Source: Neobacillus soli NBRC 102451 | GTDB taxonomy: Bacteria > Bacillota > Bacilli > Bacillales > Cytobacillaceae | Direction: 5' to 3' | Length of the DNA stretch: 64,000 nt | Assembly: GCF_001591665.1 (NCBI RefSeq) | Contig: NZ_BCVI01000040.1 | Coordinates: 50,803-114,802 of the forward strand | Shown here: positions 8,469 through 19,218 of the stretch, piece after piece | Layout: each line of letters starts with the position of its first letter | How positions within the stretch are numbered: the stretch's first letter is position 1 | Translations under genes and position numbers: made by a program | The notes under the pieces: generated by a model | The model's database searches: none | What the model was told of the DNA's origin: nothing | What the model saw: only the letters and a program-made list of their open reading frames with translations

Positions 8469-9245
8469 ATGTTTAATAAAATAAGGCTTTGGAAGAACAA
8501 AAATAACTCTTCCACACTCCGAGATAAAATAGAAAAAATAAAAAAATTGCCTGTTCCTGAACATGTGGCGATTATTATGGATGGCAACGGGCGTTGGGCG
8601 AAGAAACGGGCTTTACCACGGATAGCTGGACACCATGAGGGAATGAAAGTGGTCCGAAAAACAACGAAGCTGGCAAATGAGCTGGGATTAAAAGCCATAA
8701 CATTATATGCTTTTTCGACGGAAAACTGGAAAAGACCAAAAAATGAAGTGGATTACATTATGAAATTGCCTGATGAATTTTTAGGGACCTTCCTGCCCGA
8801 ATTAATTGAGGAAAATGTTCAAGTAAAAATGATGGGATATAAAAGTCAGCTTCCAGTACATACACTGAGCGCAATAGAAAAAGCTATAGAAGAAACAAAA
8901 AATAATGATGGGCTTGTTTTAAACTTTGCACTGAACTATGGAAGTAGGGCGGAAATTCTCGATGCGGTCAAGCAAGTCGTCAATGATTGCAATAGTGGTA
9001 AATTATTGGAGGACCAGCTCGATGAAAAAGTCTTTTCTTCCTATTTAATGACCACCGAATTCACCGATCCGGACCTGTTAATCCGTACTAGTGGAGAAAT
9101 TCGCTTAAGCAACTTTATGCTTTGGCAATTGGCATACTCGGAGCTTTGGTTTACGGATGTCCTATGGCCTGATTTTAATGAAGAACATTTGCTTGAAGCG
9201 GTTGAAGCCTTCCAAAAACGCCAGCGTCGTTTTGGCGGGGTATAG
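8469..9245 (+). CDS. uppS: Undecaprenyl diphosphate synthase (cis-prenyltransferase)
   Basis: 258 residues. Makes the C55 undecaprenyl diphosphate carrier for peptidoglycan and teichoic acid from farnesyl diphosphate and isopentenyl diphosphate, at the cytoplasmic membrane face. The catalytic motif IIMDGNGRWAKKR has the essential Asp at residue 38; later signatures are GHHEGMK, FSTENWKRP, and the C-terminal RTSGEIRLSNFMLWQ that binds diphosphate. The frame opens at 8394, but the ATG at 8469 follows TTGGAGG with 9-base spacing and matches the B. subtilis start. cdsA follows at 26 bases, so uppS-cdsA-dxr-rasP form one operon. Confidence 0.96.
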   Translation: MFNKIRLWKNKNNSSTLRDKIEKIKKLPVPEHVAIIMDGNGRWAKKRALPRIAGHHEGMKVVRKTTKLANELGLKAITLYAFSTENWKRPKNEVDYIMKLPDEFLGTFLPELIEENVQVKMMGYKSQLPVHTLSAIEKAIEETKNNDGLVLNFALNYGSRAEILDAVKQVVNDCNSGKLLEDQLDEKVFSSYLMTTEFTDPDLLIRTSGEIRLSNFMLWQLAYSELWFTDVLWPDFNEEHLLEAVEAFQKRQRRFGGV

Positions 9246-9270
9246 AACATCAAAGGTGTTGAAATATTAT

Positions 9271-10056
9271 ATGAAGCAGAGAATCCTAACAGCAGTCGTA
9301 GCTGCGGCATTATTTTTGCCAATTGTTTATTATGGTGGTATTCCACTTGTTTTATTAACTTATTTTTTAGCGACCATTGGCTTATATGAACTATTGAAAA
9401 TGAAAAACCTTAGCCTTTTTTCTGTACATGGAATGCTATCGGTCTTGTTTCTTTGGGTTCTTATTTTTCCCGAGAAGTATAACGATGTATTGGGTACCTT
9501 CAATTATTCAAAAACAGAACTGTGTATTGCGTTTATTCTTTTGTTATTAGCCTATACCGTAATTACTAAGAATCAATTTACATTTGAAGATATTTCCTTT
9601 ACCATCTTGTCCGCCATTTATGTAGGAATTGGTTTTTACTATTTCTATGAGACAAGAGTGGAGGGTGGACTAGTCTATATTTTATATTCTTTATTTATGA
9701 TTTGGGCGACTGATTCAGGCGCTTATTTCATAGGAAAAGCCTTTGGAAAAAGAAAGCTTTGGCCAGAAATTAGTCCTAATAAGACAATTGAAGGATCATT
9801 GGGCGGTGTTGTATGTGCTGTCATTGTGGCCATATTATTTGTATTCCTTACTGATATAAACCGTTCAATTATCGCAATAACTGTTGTGCTTTCTGTTTTT
9901 GGACAAATTGGTGATTTAGTCGAATCAGCCTTTAAGCGTCACTTTAATGTGAAAGACTCGGGTAAAATCTTACCAGGGCACGGGGGAATCCTTGATCGAT
10001 TTGACAGTCTCTTATTTGTTTGGCCGTTATTACATTTTTTTCACCTTTGGGCATAG
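9271..10056 (+). CDS. cdsA: Phosphatidate cytidylyltransferase (CDP-diglyceride synthase)
   Basis: 261 residues. Makes CDP-diacylglycerol from phosphatidic acid and CTP, the branch point for phosphatidylglycerol and phosphatidylethanolamine. A polytopic membrane protein: several hydrophobic segments run from residue 5 onward. The C-terminal cytoplasmic signature is present: DSGAYFIGKAFGKRKLWPEI, then SPNKTIEGSLGG, then GQIGDLVESAFKR and KDSGKILPGHGGILDR. The frame opens at 9157 within uppS; the ATG at 9271 gives the conserved MKQRILTAV start, with AAGGTG about 13 bases upstream, a somewhat long spacing. Downstream, pgsA (52394) uses its product. Confidence 0.95.
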   Translation: MKQRILTAVVAAALFLPIVYYGGIPLVLLTYFLATIGLYELLKMKNLSLFSVHGMLSVLFLWVLIFPEKYNDVLGTFNYSKTELCIAFILLLLAYTVITKNQFTFEDISFTILSAIYVGIGFYYFYETRVEGGLVYILYSLFMIWATDSGAYFIGKAFGKRKLWPEISPNKTIEGSLGGVVCAVIVAILFVFLTDINRSIIAITVVLSVFGQIGDLVESAFKRHFNVKDSGKILPGHGGILDRFDSLLFVWPLLHFFHLWA

Positions 10057-10091
10057 AGCACATGCGTTGCATTTTTAGGAGTTGACATCTA

Positions 10092-11234
10092 TTGAAAACA
10101 ATTAGCTTATTGGGAGCAACAGGGTCGATTGGCACCCAAACGTTAGATATTATGCGTGAGCACCCTTCTGAATTTACATTAGCCGCATTTTCTTTTGGTA
10201 AGAATATTGATTTGGCCCGAAAAATGATTGTTGAATTTAAACCAGAGCTTGTTTCCGTCCAAGACTATCATGACTGTAATATATTAAAAGCTGAATTTCC
10301 ACATACAAAATTCACTTTTGGTCATGAAGGACTCATTGAGGTTGCTGTTTATGAAAAGGCAGACATTCTTGTCAATGCTGTTATTGGCAGTGTAGGCTTA
10401 AATCCAACTTTACAAGCAATTGAATGCGGAAAAATAATTGCCCTTGCCAATAAAGAAACGCTTGTAACGGCAGGGCATTTAGTCATGGATGCTGCACAAA
10501 GGAATAATGTTCCACTTCTTCCCGTCGACAGCGAGCATTCTGCTATTTTCCAGGCCCTGCAGGGGGAAAAGGAAAAAAATATAGAAAGATTAATTTTAAC
10601 TGCTTCAGGAGGGAGCTTTCGTGATCGCTCGCGGCAAGAGTTAGAAAATGTTACAGTGGAAGAGGCTCTTAACCACCCGAATTGGTCGATGGGGGCAAAA
10701 ATTACGATTGATTCTGCAACCATGATGAATAAAGGGTTGGAAGTGATTGAGGCACATTGGCTTTTTAAGATGCCTTATGAAAAAATTGATGTACTTCTCC
10801 ATAAGGAAAGCATCATTCATTCAATGGTAGAATTTCATGATAGCAGTATTATCGCCCAACTAGGAACGCCAGATATGAGAGTACCGATCCAATATGCACT
10901 CACCTATCCCGATCGTCTGCCGCTGCCCTCATCGAATCGGTTGAATTTAGCCGAAATTGGAAAATTACATTTCAAGGAAATGGATGTCGAAAGATTCCGT
11001 TGCCTCAAGTTTGCATACGAGGCAGGGAAAAAAGGCGGAACGATGCCAACTGTTTTGAATGCCGCGAATGAGGCAGCCGTAGCAGCGTTTTTGGAGGGGA
11101 AAATTCGTTTCCTGCAGATTGAAGATTTGATTGAAAAAGCATTAACTACTCACCAAACAGTGGAACACCCCAGCTTAAGCGTAATACAAGAGGTAGATAA
11201 AGAAACGAGACAATATGTACATTCACTTCTATAA
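10092..11234 (+). CDS. dxr: 1-deoxy-D-xylulose-5-phosphate reductoisomerase
   Basis: 380 residues. Second enzyme of the MEP isoprenoid pathway: NADPH-dependent conversion of DXP to MEP with a divalent metal; the target of fosmidomycin. The NADPH-binding glycine motif GATGSIGTQ is at residues 7-15. [11 protein letters not shown] and [13 protein letters not shown] hold metal/substrate residues, and ASGGSFRD with the flexible-loop [32 protein letters not shown] context follows. It starts with TTG (10092) after AGGAG at 10077. Its location next to uppS and cdsA groups isoprenoid carrier and lipid synthesis. Confidence 0.97.
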   Translation: MKTISLLGATGSIGTQTLDIMREHPSEFTLAAFSFGKNIDLARKMIVEFKPELVSVQDYHDCNILKAEFPHTKFTFGHEGLIEVAVYEKADILVNAVIGSVGLNPTLQAIECGKIIALANKETLVTAGHLVMDAAQRNNVPLLPVDSEHSAIFQALQGEKEKNIERLILTASGGSFRDRSRQELENVTVEEALNHPNWSMGAKITIDSATMMNKGLEVIEAHWLFKMPYEKIDVLLHKESIIHSMVEFHDSSIIAQLGTPDMRVPIQYALTYPDRLPLPSSNRLNLAEIGKLHFKEMDVERFRCLKFAYEAGKKGGTMPTVLNAANEAAVAAFLEGKIRFLQIEDLIEKALTTHQTVEHPSLSVIQEVDKETRQYVHSLL

Positions 11235-11235
11235 A

Positions 11236-11276
11236 GAAAAGCGGAAGCATTCGTAAGGCTGCTAAAAGCTGGATAG
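11236..11276 (+). repeat. Interspersed GAAAAGCGGAAGC-type element, copy 1 (degenerate)
   Basis: Begins GAAAAGCGGAAGC immediately after the dxr stop and ends AAGCTGGATAG. A similar block with the same head (GAAAAGCGG) and tail (AGCTGGATA) lies at 30039-30078. This head is familiar to me from short intergenic repeats in environmental Bacillus genomes. Confidence 0.5.
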
Positions 11277-11326
11277 TTATTGAAGTTAATAGATACATCC
11301 CAATCCTGAAAAAAGGTGGTTTTATT

Positions 11327-12586
11327 TTGACTACAGTTATTGCCTTTATTGTGATTTTCGGCGCGCTCGTCTTCTTTCATGAATTAGGCCATTTGATTTT
11401 TGCGAAAAGAGCTGGAATTTTATGCCGCGAATTTGCAATTGGTTTTGGTCCAAAAGTATTCTCTTATAAAAAGGCAGAGACCACGTATACTATTCGGTTA
11501 CTTCCGATTGGCGGATTTGTCCGCATGGCCGGTGAAGACCCGGAAATGATTGAAATTAAGCCTGGACATCGGATTGGACTATTGTTTGATAAAAATGAAT
11601 CAGTAAACAAGATCATTTTAAACAATAAAGAAAAGTATCCTAATTGTCGAATTGTTGAAGTGGAGTATGCTGATATCGAAAAGGATTTAATCATTAAGGG
11701 ATTTCCCGACGATGAAGACGAGGAATTGAAAACCTTTAGCATTGATCCAAAAGCTGTTATTGTTGAAAATGGAATAGAATCACAAATTGCTCCACTTGAT
11801 CGTCAATTTGGTTCAAAAACATTAGCGCAGAGAACAATGGCAATTTTTGCAGGTCCGATGATGAACTTCATACTCGCCTTTATTGTATTTATAATTATTG
11901 CCTTATTACAGGGTGTGCCAACCAACGAACCAAAATTGGGTGAAATAACCCCTGATGGTGCAGCATATGCTGCTGGCCTTAAAAAAGGAGATAAAGTCCA
12001 GACTATTAATGGAGCGGAAATTTCCAGCTGGTCTGATGTTGTTGAAATTATTCGAAAAAACCCAAATGAAAAACTAGATTTTTCTATTCTCCGTGATGGG
12101 AAAGAAAATGAAATTAAGATAACACCCATTGAAAAAACAGTCGAAGGTAAGAAAATAGGTATGATTGGAGTATACAGCCCAGTCGAAAAATCACCGTTGA
12201 AAGCAGTGACCACTGGAGCAGCAGAAACGTATAACTGGACGAAGCAAATCTTTGTGATGCTTGGAAAGTTGGTTACAGGACAGTTTTCAATCGATGCGTT
12301 ATCGGGTCCAGTTGGTATTTACCAAGCAACCGATACTGTAGCTAAATCGGGGATTTATTATTTAATGAAATGGGCTGGAATTTTAAGCATTAACTTAGGT
12401 ATTATGAATTTATTACCAATACCGGCATTAGACGGCGGAAGATTAATGTTCTTTGCAGTCGAGGCCGTTAGAGGGAAGCCAATTGATCGTCAAAAGGAAG
12501 GTATGGTTCATTTTATTGGATTTGCCCTCCTGATGCTGCTCATGCTTGTTGTCACATGGAATGACATTCAGCGGTTTTTCTTATAA
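11327..12586 (+). CDS. rasP: Site-2 intramembrane zinc protease RasP
   Basis: 419 residues. RasP (YluC) performs the intramembrane cleavage of anti-sigma factors such as RsiW and of other small membrane proteins including signal peptides and FtsL. The metal-binding HExxH (HELGH) is at residues 18-22 in the first transmembrane helix. A PDZ domain occupies roughly residues 190-275, and the third metal ligand motif NLLPIPALDGGR lies near residue 365, followed by the last membrane helices. It starts with TTG (11327) after AAAGGTGG. It ends the uppS-cdsA-dxr-rasP operon; a terminator follows at 12600. In B. subtilis proS comes next; it is absent here. Confidence 0.96.
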   Translation: MTTVIAFIVIFGALVFFHELGHLIFAKRAGILCREFAIGFGPKVFSYKKAETTYTIRLLPIGGFVRMAGEDPEMIEIKPGHRIGLLFDKNESVNKIILNNKEKYPNCRIVEVEYADIEKDLIIKGFPDDEDEELKTFSIDPKAVIVENGIESQIAPLDRQFGSKTLAQRTMAIFAGPMMNFILAFIVFIIIALLQGVPTNEPKLGEITPDGAAYAAGLKKGDKVQTINGAEISSWSDVVEIIRKNPNEKLDFSILRDGKENEIKITPIEKTVEGKKIGMIGVYSPVEKSPLKAVTTGAAETYNWTKQIFVMLGKLVTGQFSIDALSGPVGIYQATDTVAKSGIYYLMKWAGILSINLGIMNLLPIPALDGGRLMFFAVEAVRGKPIDRQKEGMVHFIGFALLMLLMLVVTWNDIQRFFL

Positions 12587-12599
12587 TCTAGAAAGAGTT

Positions 12600-12637
12600 A
12601 ATTGGGATCGCAAATGCGGTCCCAATTTATTTTTTTG
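12600..12637 (+). terminator. Terminator after rasP
   Basis: AATTGGGA pairs with TCCCAATT, with an inner CGC/GCG pairing, followed by TATTTTTTTG. It separates the rasP operon from polC. Confidence 0.8.
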
Positions 12638-12692
12638 TTCCGGAATTGGATAACATTTTCTGTCGAATAATCCCGAATCACCTTGTATCATG

Positions 12693-12701
12693 TGATATAA
12701 T
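12693..12701 (+). promoter_or_regulatory. Extended -10 promoter for polC
   Basis: TGATATAAT combines an extended-10 TG with a perfect TATAAT at 12696-12701, downstream of the rasP terminator and 55 bases before the polC start. The -35 region (CCGAAT at 12673) is poor. Confidence 0.5.
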
Positions 12702-12755
12702 TATTATTTGACACAGATAAGATAAGTAATTTTTATATAGATGGGAGAGGGAACG

Positions 12756-15700
12756 ATGAGCGAACCTGCCTTAGGCAAAAAAGAGCGATTCCAACTCTTG
12801 CTCCAGCAGCTGCAATTGATAGAAGATGCTGTAGTAGTGCATTTCAATAATGCGCAAATTGAAAGACTTTTAGTTGAAAAGAGAGAGAGGAAGTGGCATT
12901 TTCACTTTTTATTCGAAAAAATCCTTCCCTACAATGTGTATGTTTTATTTACAACTCAGCTCGAAAGAACTTTCTCAAATATCGCGACGATTTCATACGA
13001 AATCCATGTAACAAATCAAACCATCTCACCAGAGTTATTACATGAATATTGGAGTTTTTGCATCCAGCAAATTGACGGAATTGCGCCACCGCTTGTGAAA
13101 CTATTAAATGAACAACTGCCCGAAGTCAGCGGGAACAAGCTGACGATCATGGTTAGAAACGAAACAGAGGGTTTAGCATTAAAACGAAAATATGGACCAG
13201 TGATAGGCGATATTTATCAATCCTTCGGTTTTCCGATTGTTACAATTGAGACGGACTTGAAAAACGAAGAGAAAAATGAAGAGTATGAACAATTTCTATT
13301 GGCAAAACAAAAGGAAGATCAAGAACGCGCCTTGTTAGCAATGGTGGAAATGCAAAAGAAAGATGCAGACCAATCTGCTGGAGATGTCCCAGATGGCCCA
13401 ATTTCCATTGGTCTTACTATTAAAGATAATAACGACCACCGCAGTCTGATTGATATAGTCGATGAAGAGAGAAGAGTAGTGGTTGAGGGGTATATTTTTG
13501 ATGCTGAGATACGGGAGCTTCGAAGTGGCCGTTCACTGCTTACATTTAAAATAACCGACTATACTAGTTCAATCATCGTGAAAATGTTTTCGAGGGATAA
13601 AGAGGATGCTGCCCACTTCCAACGAGTGAAAAAAGGAATTTGGGTAAAGGTACGCGGAAGCATCCAAAACGATACCTTTGTTCGTGACCTTGTGATGATT
13701 GGAAACGATATTAATGAAATCAAGCCTGCTCAGCGTAAGGATACAGCACCAGATGATGGAAAACGGGTTGAACTCCATCTTCATACGCCAATGAGCCAAA
13801 TGGATGCAGTGACGCCAGTAAGTGCACTCGTTGCTCAGGCGAAAAAATGGGGTCACAAAGCCATTGCTGTGACCGACCATGCCGTTGCCCAATCCTTTCC
13901 TGAAGCATATGGCGCCGGTAAGAAAAATGATATTAAAATTCTTTACGGTGTGGAAGTGAATTTAGTCGATGATGGGGTACCAATCGCGTATAATGACGCC
14001 CATCGACTCCTTGCGGAAGATACGTTTGTCGTCTTCGACGTTGAAACAACCGGACTTTCAGCTGTATATGATACGATTATTGAACTTGCGGCAGTGAAAT
14101 TGCATGACGGGGAAATCATCGACCGGTTCGAGTCTTTTGCCAACCCGCATCATCGATTATCGGCAACAACGATTAATCTGACAGGAATTACCGATGATAT
14201 GGTGCAATCTGCACCAGAAATTGAAGATGTCCTAAGGAAGTTTAGCGAATGGGCCGGAAATGATGTGCTTGTTGCCCATAATGCCTCTTTTGATATGGGC
14301 TTTCTAAATGTGGGCTATAAAAAGATAGGCTATGAAAAAGCGAAAAATCCTGTTATTGATACACTTGAACTGGGACGATTTCTCTATCCTGAGATGAAAA
14401 ACCATCGCTTAAATACCCTAACCAAGAAGTTTGATATTGAATTAACCCAGCATCACCGGGCCATTTTTGATGCAGAGGCAACGGGTTATTTACTCCTGAA
14501 GATGCTTAAAGATGCTCTTGAAAAAGGGATTGAGTACCATGATGCACTTAATGATAACATGGGAAAAGGGAATGCGTATCAACGGGCTCGGCCGTATCAT
14601 TGTACACTTTTGGCACAAAACGATGTTGGTTTAAAGAATTTATTTAAACTCGTATCTATTTCACACCTTGAGTACTTTTATCGAGTCCCTCGATTACCTA
14701 GATCTGTTCTTCAAAAATATAGAGAAGGCATCTTGGTTGGCTCGGGTTGTAGTAAAGGTGAAGTATTTGAAGGTATGATGCAAAAATCCCCTGAGGAAGT
14801 GGAAGCACATGCCCGCTTTTATGACTATCTTGAGGTTATGCCTAAAGAGGTAAATGCACCGTTGATTGAAATGGAATTGGTCCGCAATGAAAATGCTATG
14901 GAAGATATTATTAGTAAAATTGTGACGCTTGGTGAAAAATTAGGTCTTCCGGTTGTTGCAACAGGAAATGTTCATTATTTAAATGAAATTGATAAAATCT
15001 ATCGAAAAATTCTAATTAACTCACAGGGCGGGGCTAACCCGCTGAACCGTCATCAGCTTCCGGATGTTCACTTTCGGACAACCAATGAAATGCTAGAAGC
15101 ATTCTCATTCTTGGGTAAGGAAAAAGCAAAGGAAATTGTCGTCACCAACACGAATAAGGTAGCAGATATGATTGAGAATATTAAACCAATCAAAGATGAC
15201 CTATATACCCCGAAAATTGAAGGGGCCGATGAAGAAATGCGTGAAATGAGTTATTCAATGGCCCGAAGCATTTACGGTGATACCCTTCCTGAAATTGTCG
15301 AAGCCCGTCTTGAAAAAGAACTGAAAAGCATCATTGGTCATGGTTTCGCGGTTATTTATTTGATTTCGCATAAGCTTGTGAAAAAGTCTCTTAACGATGG
15401 TTATCTTGTTGGCTCACGGGGGTCGGTTGGTTCGTCTCTTGTTGCGACAATGACGGAGATAACGGAAGTAAATCCATTGCCGCCGCATTATGTGTGTCCA
15501 AGCTGTAAGCATTCCGAGTTCTTTACGGATGGATCGATTGGTTCTGGGTTTGATTTGCCTGATAAAGATTGTCCGCAATGTGGCGGAAAATATAAGAAGG
15601 ACGGTCACGATATTCCGTTCGAAACGTTCCTTGGCTTTAAAGGGGATAAGGTTCCCGATATTGATTTGAACTTTTCGGGAGAATATCAGCCTCGTGCCCA

Positions 15701-17075
15701 TAACTATACAAAGGTACTATTTGGAGAGGATAAAGTGTTCCGTGCTGGAACGATAGGTACGGTTGCGGAAAAAACTGCCTATGGTTATGTAAAAGCCTAT
15801 CAGCAGGATAACAATCTGCAAATACGCGGTGCTGAAGTCGACCGGCTAGTTTCCGGCTGTACGGGTGTAAAAAGAACAACGGGTCAGCACCCGGGCGGGA
15901 TTATCGTTATCCCTGATTACATGGATGTTTATGATTTTTCACCGATTCAATTCCCGGCAGATGACAGGAATTCCGAATGGAAGACAACCCATTTTGATTT
16001 CCATTCCATCCATGATAACGTCTTAAAACTGGATATCCTCGGTCATGACGATCCGACGGTCATCAGAATGCTTCAGGACCTGAGCGGAATGGATCCAAAA
16101 ACAATCCCGACAGATGACCCTGAAGTGATGAAAATCTTTAGCGGTACGGAATCCTTGGGTGTAACAGAACAGCAAATCATGTGTAAAACGGGAACCCTCG
16201 GAATTCCAGAATTTGGCACTCGATTTGTCCGGCAGATGCTTGAAGATACAAAGCCAACAACTTTTTCAGAACTTGTTCAGATTTCGGGATTATCGCACGG
16301 AACTGACGTATGGCTTGGGAATGCACAGGAATTAATCCATAATCAAACGTGTAACTTAAGTGAAGTAATCGGCTGTCGTGACGATATCATGGTTTACCTT
16401 ATTTATCAGGGGCTCGATCCATCCTTCGCCTTTAAAATTATGGAATCAGTCCGAAAAGGTAAAGGCTTAAGCGATGAAATGGAAGCGGAAATGCGCAGAA
16501 ACGAAGTACCAGAATGGTACATTGATTCCTGCAAAAAAATAAAATACATGTTCCCTAAAGCACACGCCGCGGCGTATGTGTTAATGGCGGTTAGGATTGC
16601 CTATTTTAAGGTTCACCTCCCACTTCTCTATTACGCTGCCTATTTTACTGTTCGTGCAGAGGATTTTGACATTGAAGCAATGTCGCGCGGTTCAGAATCA
16701 ATTCGTGCAAAGATTGAAGAAATTAACGCAAAAGGTCTTGAAGCGTCAAATAAAGAGAAAAACTTATTAACGGTTTTGGAACTGGCCCTTGAAATGACGG
16801 AAAGGGGATTTGTTTTCCAAAATTACGATTTATACAAATCGGATGCATCAGATTTTATCATTGAAGGGAATACACTAATTCCTCCGTTTAATTCGATTCC
16901 AGGCCTTGGTACAAATGCGGCCTTTAACATTGTCAAGGCACGGGGAGAAGGAGAGTTTTTATCAAAAGAAGACCTGCAGCAGCGCGGAAAGGTATCGAAG
17001 ACCATCCTCGAATATTTAGATAGACAAGGTTGCCTTAAATCCCTGCCAGAGCAAAATCAGCTATCGTTGTTCTAA
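12756..17075 (+). CDS. polC: DNA polymerase III alpha subunit, PolC type
   Basis: 1439 residues, the length of Firmicute PolC. Main replicative polymerase with built-in 3'-5' proofreading. Visible order: N-terminal domain and OB fold (about 1-320), PHP domain beginning [14 protein letters not shown], an inserted DEDDh exonuclease starting [12 protein letters not shown] with the later [13 protein letters not shown] and [14 protein letters not shown] motifs, then the polymerase palm with [12 protein letters not shown] and [13 protein letters not shown] four-cysteine zinc site (CPSC and CPQC) sits just before the palm. The frame opens at 12741, but the ATG at 12756 follows GAGAGGG. It has its own promoter and stands alone. 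Confidence 0.98.
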   Translation: MSEPALGKKERFQLLLQQLQLIEDAVVVHFNNAQIERLLVEKRERKWHFHFLFEKILPYNVYVLFTTQLERTFSNIATISYEIHVTNQTISPELLHEYWSFCIQQIDGIAPPLVKLLNEQLPEVSGNKLTIMVRNETEGLALKRKYGPVIGDIYQSFGFPIVTIETDLKNEEKNEEYEQFLLAKQKEDQERALLAMVEMQKKDADQSAGDVPDGPISIGLTIKDNNDHRSLIDIVDEERRVVVEGYIFDAEIRELRSGRSLLTFKITDYTSSIIVKMFSRDKEDAAHFQRVKKGIWVKVRGSIQNDTFVRDLVMIGNDINEIKPAQRKDTAPDDGKRVELHLHTPMSQMDAVTPVSALVAQAKKWGHKAIAVTDHAVAQSFPEAYGAGKKNDIKILYGVEVNLVDDGVPIAYNDAHRLLAEDTFVVFDVETTGLSAVYDTIIELAAVKLHDGEIIDRFESFANPHHRLSATTINLTGITDDMVQSAPEIEDVLRKFSEWAGNDVLVAHNASFDMGFLNVGYKKIGYEKAKNPVIDTLELGRFLYPEMKNHRLNTLTKKFDIELTQHHRAIFDAEATGYLLLKMLKDALEKGIEYHDALNDNMGKGNAYQRARPYHCTLLAQNDVGLKNLFKLVSISHLEYFYRVPRLPRSVLQKYREGILVGSGCSKGEVFEGMMQKSPEEVEAHARFYDYLEVMPKEVNAPLIEMELVRNENAMEDIISKIVTLGEKLGLPVVATGNVHYLNEIDKIYRKILINSQGGANPLNRHQLPDVHFRTTNEMLEAFSFLGKEKAKEIVVTNTNKVADMIENIKPIKDDLYTPKIEGADEEMREMSYSMARSIYGDTLPEIVEARLEKELKSIIGHGFAVIYLISHKLVKKSLNDGYLVGSRGSVGSSLVATMTEITEVNPLPPHYVCPSCKHSEFFTDGSIGSGFDLPDKDCPQCGGKYKKDGHDIPFETFLGFKGDKVPDIDLNFSGEYQPRAHNYTKVLFGEDKVFRAGTIGTVAEKTAYGYVKAYQQDNNLQIRGAEVDRLVSGCTGVKRTTGQHPGGIIVIPDYMDVYDFSPIQFPADDRNSEWKTTHFDFHSIHDNVLKLDILGHDDPTVIRMLQDLSGMDPKTIPTDDPEVMKIFSGTESLGVTEQQIMCKTGTLGIPEFGTRFVRQMLEDTKPTTFSELVQISGLSHGTDVWLGNAQELIHNQTCNLSEVIGCRDDIMVYLIYQGLDPSFAFKIMESVRKGKGLSDEMEAEMRRNEVPEWYIDSCKKIKYMFPKAHAAAYVLMAVRIAYFKVHLPLLYYAAYFTVRAEDFDIEAMSRGSESIRAKIEEINAKGLEASNKEKNLLTVLELALEMTERGFVFQNYDLYKSDASDFIIEGNTLIPPFNSIPGLGTNAAFNIVKARGEGEFLSKEDLQQRGKVSKTILEYLDRQGCLKSLPEQNQLSLF

Positions 17076-17107
17076 ATAGGGATAACCTTGATATACCGGG
17101 TTTGCAT

Positions 17108-17136
17108 TTGCATATAAATCATGGTTATGGTATAGT
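17108..17136 (+). promoter_or_regulatory. SigA promoter for the rimP-nusA-infB operon
   Basis: TTGCAT (17108-17113), 17-base spacer, TATAGT (17131-17136) with an extended-10 TG. Expected start near 17143, giving a leader of about 147 bases that contains a terminator-like hairpin. Confidence 0.75.
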
Positions 17137-17170
17137 CTTATTGGAAATACTAAGAAATACTCTCGTGTCT

Positions 17171-17200
17171 AAGAGTGGGGAAACCCACTCTTTCGTCTTG
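17171..17200 (+). terminator. Leader attenuator upstream of rimP-nusA
   Basis: AAGAGTGGG / CCCACTCTT with a GAAA loop (17171-17192), followed by an interrupted T tract (TCGTCTTGTTT). It lies downstream of the operon promoter, so it acts in the leader rather than only ending polC. B. subtilis nusA is known to autoregulate through NusA-dependent termination in the leader of this operon; weak, interrupted T tracts are typical of NusA-dependent sites. Confidence 0.65.
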
Positions 17201-17289
17201 TTTACGATTTATTTTAAAGTAATAAATTGATAAAACTTTCCGTGAACTACATACAATATGGGTGGAATTATTGAAAAAGGAGGTAGGTC

Positions 17290-17760
17290 ATGAGCAAGGT
17301 AACGGAAGTTGTGGAAGCGCTGGCTGAACCAATTTTTCAAGAGCTTGGTTTGGAATTAGTGGAAATTCAATATGTGAAGGAAGGGAAAAACTGGTTTCTT
17401 CGCGTATATATTGATTCAGACAATGGTGTTGATATTGAGGATTGCGGAATTGTCAGCGAACGACTCAGCGAAAAACTCGATGAGATTGACCCAATTCCCC
17501 ATAATTACTTTCTTGAAGTGTCTTCACCTGGAGCAGAACGTCCATTAAAAAAAGATAAAGATTTCGAAAAGGCAATAGGAAAAAATGTGTTTATTAAAAC
17601 CTATGAGCCATTGGATGGGGAAAAGGGCTTCGAAGGGAAATTGTTAGAATTTGATGGTCAAACCTTGAAAATCGAAGTTAAGATTAAAACCCGTAGGAAA
17701 GTGATTGAAATTCCCTATGAAAAAGTAGCAAATGCTCGATTAGCAGTTATTTTTTCTTAA
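17290..17760 (+). CDS. rimP: Ribosome maturation factor RimP
   Basis: 156 residues. RimP assists assembly of the 30S subunit around S12 and the central pseudoknot. The N-terminal alpha/beta domain contains [28 protein letters not shown] text and the [11 protein letters not shown] motif ends it at about residue 95; the rest is the C-terminal beta-barrel. The ATG follows AAGGAGG. First gene of the operon with nusA, ylxR, ylxQ, infB and rbfA, the standard bacterial arrangement. Preceded by a promoter and attenuator in a 147-base leader. Confidence 0.96.
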   Translation: MSKVTEVVEALAEPIFQELGLELVEIQYVKEGKNWFLRVYIDSDNGVDIEDCGIVSERLSEKLDEIDPIPHNYFLEVSSPGAERPLKKDKDFEKAIGKNVFIKTYEPLDGEKGFEGKLLEFDGQTLKIEVKIKTRRKVIEIPYEKVANARLAVIFS

Positions 17761-17796
17761 AGAAAAAATTTGAAGTGGATAGGGGGATACAAACAG

Positions 17797-18918
17797 ATGA
17801 GCAGCGAATTATTAGATGCTCTTACAATACTGGAAAGAGAAAAGGGTATTTCCAGAGATGTTTTAATTGATGCCATAGAGGCAGCGCTTATTTCGGCTTA
17901 TCGCCGTAATTTTAACCAGGCCCAGAATGTCCGGATTGATTTAAATTTAAACACCGGCACGATGCGCGTTTTTGCCAGGAAAGAAGTGGTCGATCAAGTT
18001 TTTGATCCGCGGCTTGAAATTTCTGTTGAGGATGCTAGACAAATCAATCCAAACTACGTGGTCGAAGATGTTGTCGAAATGGAAGTAACTCCAAAGGACT
18101 TTGGCCGGATTGCCGCGCAAACGGCAAAGCAGGTCGTTACCCAACGTGTTAGAGAAGCAGAACGAGGCATTATTTATTCGGAATTTATTGACCGCGAAGA
18201 AGATATTATGACTGGTATCGTTCAAAGGCTGGATTCTAAATTTATCTATGTGAGTCTTGGGAAAATAGAGGCATTACTTCCGGTAAACGAGCAAATGCCA
18301 AACGAACGTTATAAGCCGCATGATCGAATCAAAGTATTTATTACAAAAGTTGAAAAAACAACCAAGGGTCCGCAAATATTTGTATCTAGGACACATCCGG
18401 GGCTTTTAAAACGATTATTTGAAATTGAAGTTCCTGAAATATATGACGGAACCGTTGAAATTAAATCTGTTGCCCGTGAGGCCGGAGACCGCTCGAAAAT
18501 TTCGGTTCATTCGGACAATCATGAAGTTGACCCAGTTGGGTCTTGTGTTGGTCAAAAGGGAACGAGGGTTCAAGCCGTAGTCAATGAATTGAAGGGTGAG
18601 AAGATCGATATTGTTAAATGGTCTGACGATCCCGTTGTATTTGTTGCGAACTCGCTTAGTCCTTCTAAGGTTTTAGATGTCATGATTAACGAAAATGAAA
18701 AAGCAACAACCGTGGTTGTTCCAGATTATCAGCTATCATTAGCCATCGGGAAACGAGGACAAAATGCCCGATTAGCTGCGAAATTAACAGGATGGAAAAT
18801 TGATATCAAATCAGAAACCGAAGCTCGAGAAATTGGTATTTATCCACGTGAGGAAACGATTAGGCTTTTTGATGATCAAGTTGATTCTGATTTCGAGTTT
18901 GAAGAAGATTTGGACTAA
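17797..18918 (+). CDS. nusA: Transcription termination/antitermination factor NusA
   Basis: 373 residues, the short Firmicute form without the C-terminal acidic repeats of E. coli. NusA binds RNA polymerase and nascent RNA, enhancing pausing and intrinsic termination. N-terminal polymerase-binding domain (about 1-130), S1 domain (about 135-200, with FIYVSLGKIEALLP), then two KH domains: the first around VDPVGSCVGQKGTRVQAVVNELKGEK and the second around LSLAIGKRGQNARLAAKLTGW. The tail is acidic. The frame opens at 17770, but the ATG at 17797 follows AGGGGGA. Probably autoregulates through the leader attenuator at 17171. Confidence 0.98.
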   Translation: MSSELLDALTILEREKGISRDVLIDAIEAALISAYRRNFNQAQNVRIDLNLNTGTMRVFARKEVVDQVFDPRLEISVEDARQINPNYVVEDVVEMEVTPKDFGRIAAQTAKQVVTQRVREAERGIIYSEFIDREEDIMTGIVQRLDSKFIYVSLGKIEALLPVNEQMPNERYKPHDRIKVFITKVEKTTKGPQIFVSRTHPGLLKRLFEIEVPEIYDGTVEIKSVAREAGDRSKISVHSDNHEVDPVGSCVGQKGTRVQAVVNELKGEKIDIVKWSDDPVVFVANSLSPSKVLDVMINENEKATTVVVPDYQLSLAIGKRGQNARLAAKLTGWKIDIKSETEAREIGIYPREETIRLFDDQVDSDFEFEEDLD

Positions 18919-18937
18919 AATGTGAGGTGAATGATGA

Positions 18938-19210
18938 GTGAACACTCAAAGAAAAGTTCCTATGCGCAAGTGTGTAGCAACCGGTGAAATGAAGCCGAAA
19001 AAAGAACTCGTTCGCATCGTTCGCTCAAAAGAAGGGGATGTATCCATCGACCTGACGGGTAAAAAATCAGGAAGGGGTGCTTACCTTTCAAAGGACAAGG
19101 AAGCTGTCTTACTTGCCAAGAAAAAAAATACCCTATCTAATCACTTACAGGTTTCTATAAATGATTCGTTATACGAAGAGCTCTTAGAGCTCATAGAGAA
19201 GGAGAACTGA
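18938..19210 (+). CDS. ylxR: YlxR/RnpM family RNA-binding protein
   Basis: 90 residues, DUF448 family. Small basic protein; B. subtilis YlxR has been described as a nucleoid-associated or RNase P-modulating protein. The family core [23 protein letters not shown] and the later [13 protein letters not shown] block are clear. It starts with GTG at 18938 after GAGGTGA; the nearby ATGATG is in another frame. It sits between nusA and ylxQ in its conserved place. What it does mechanistically cannot be judged from this sequence. Confidence 0.93.
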   Translation: MNTQRKVPMRKCVATGEMKPKKELVRIVRSKEGDVSIDLTGKKSGRGAYLSKDKEAVLLAKKKNTLSNHLQVSINDSLYEELLELIEKEN

Positions 19211-19218
19211 CTATCCAA

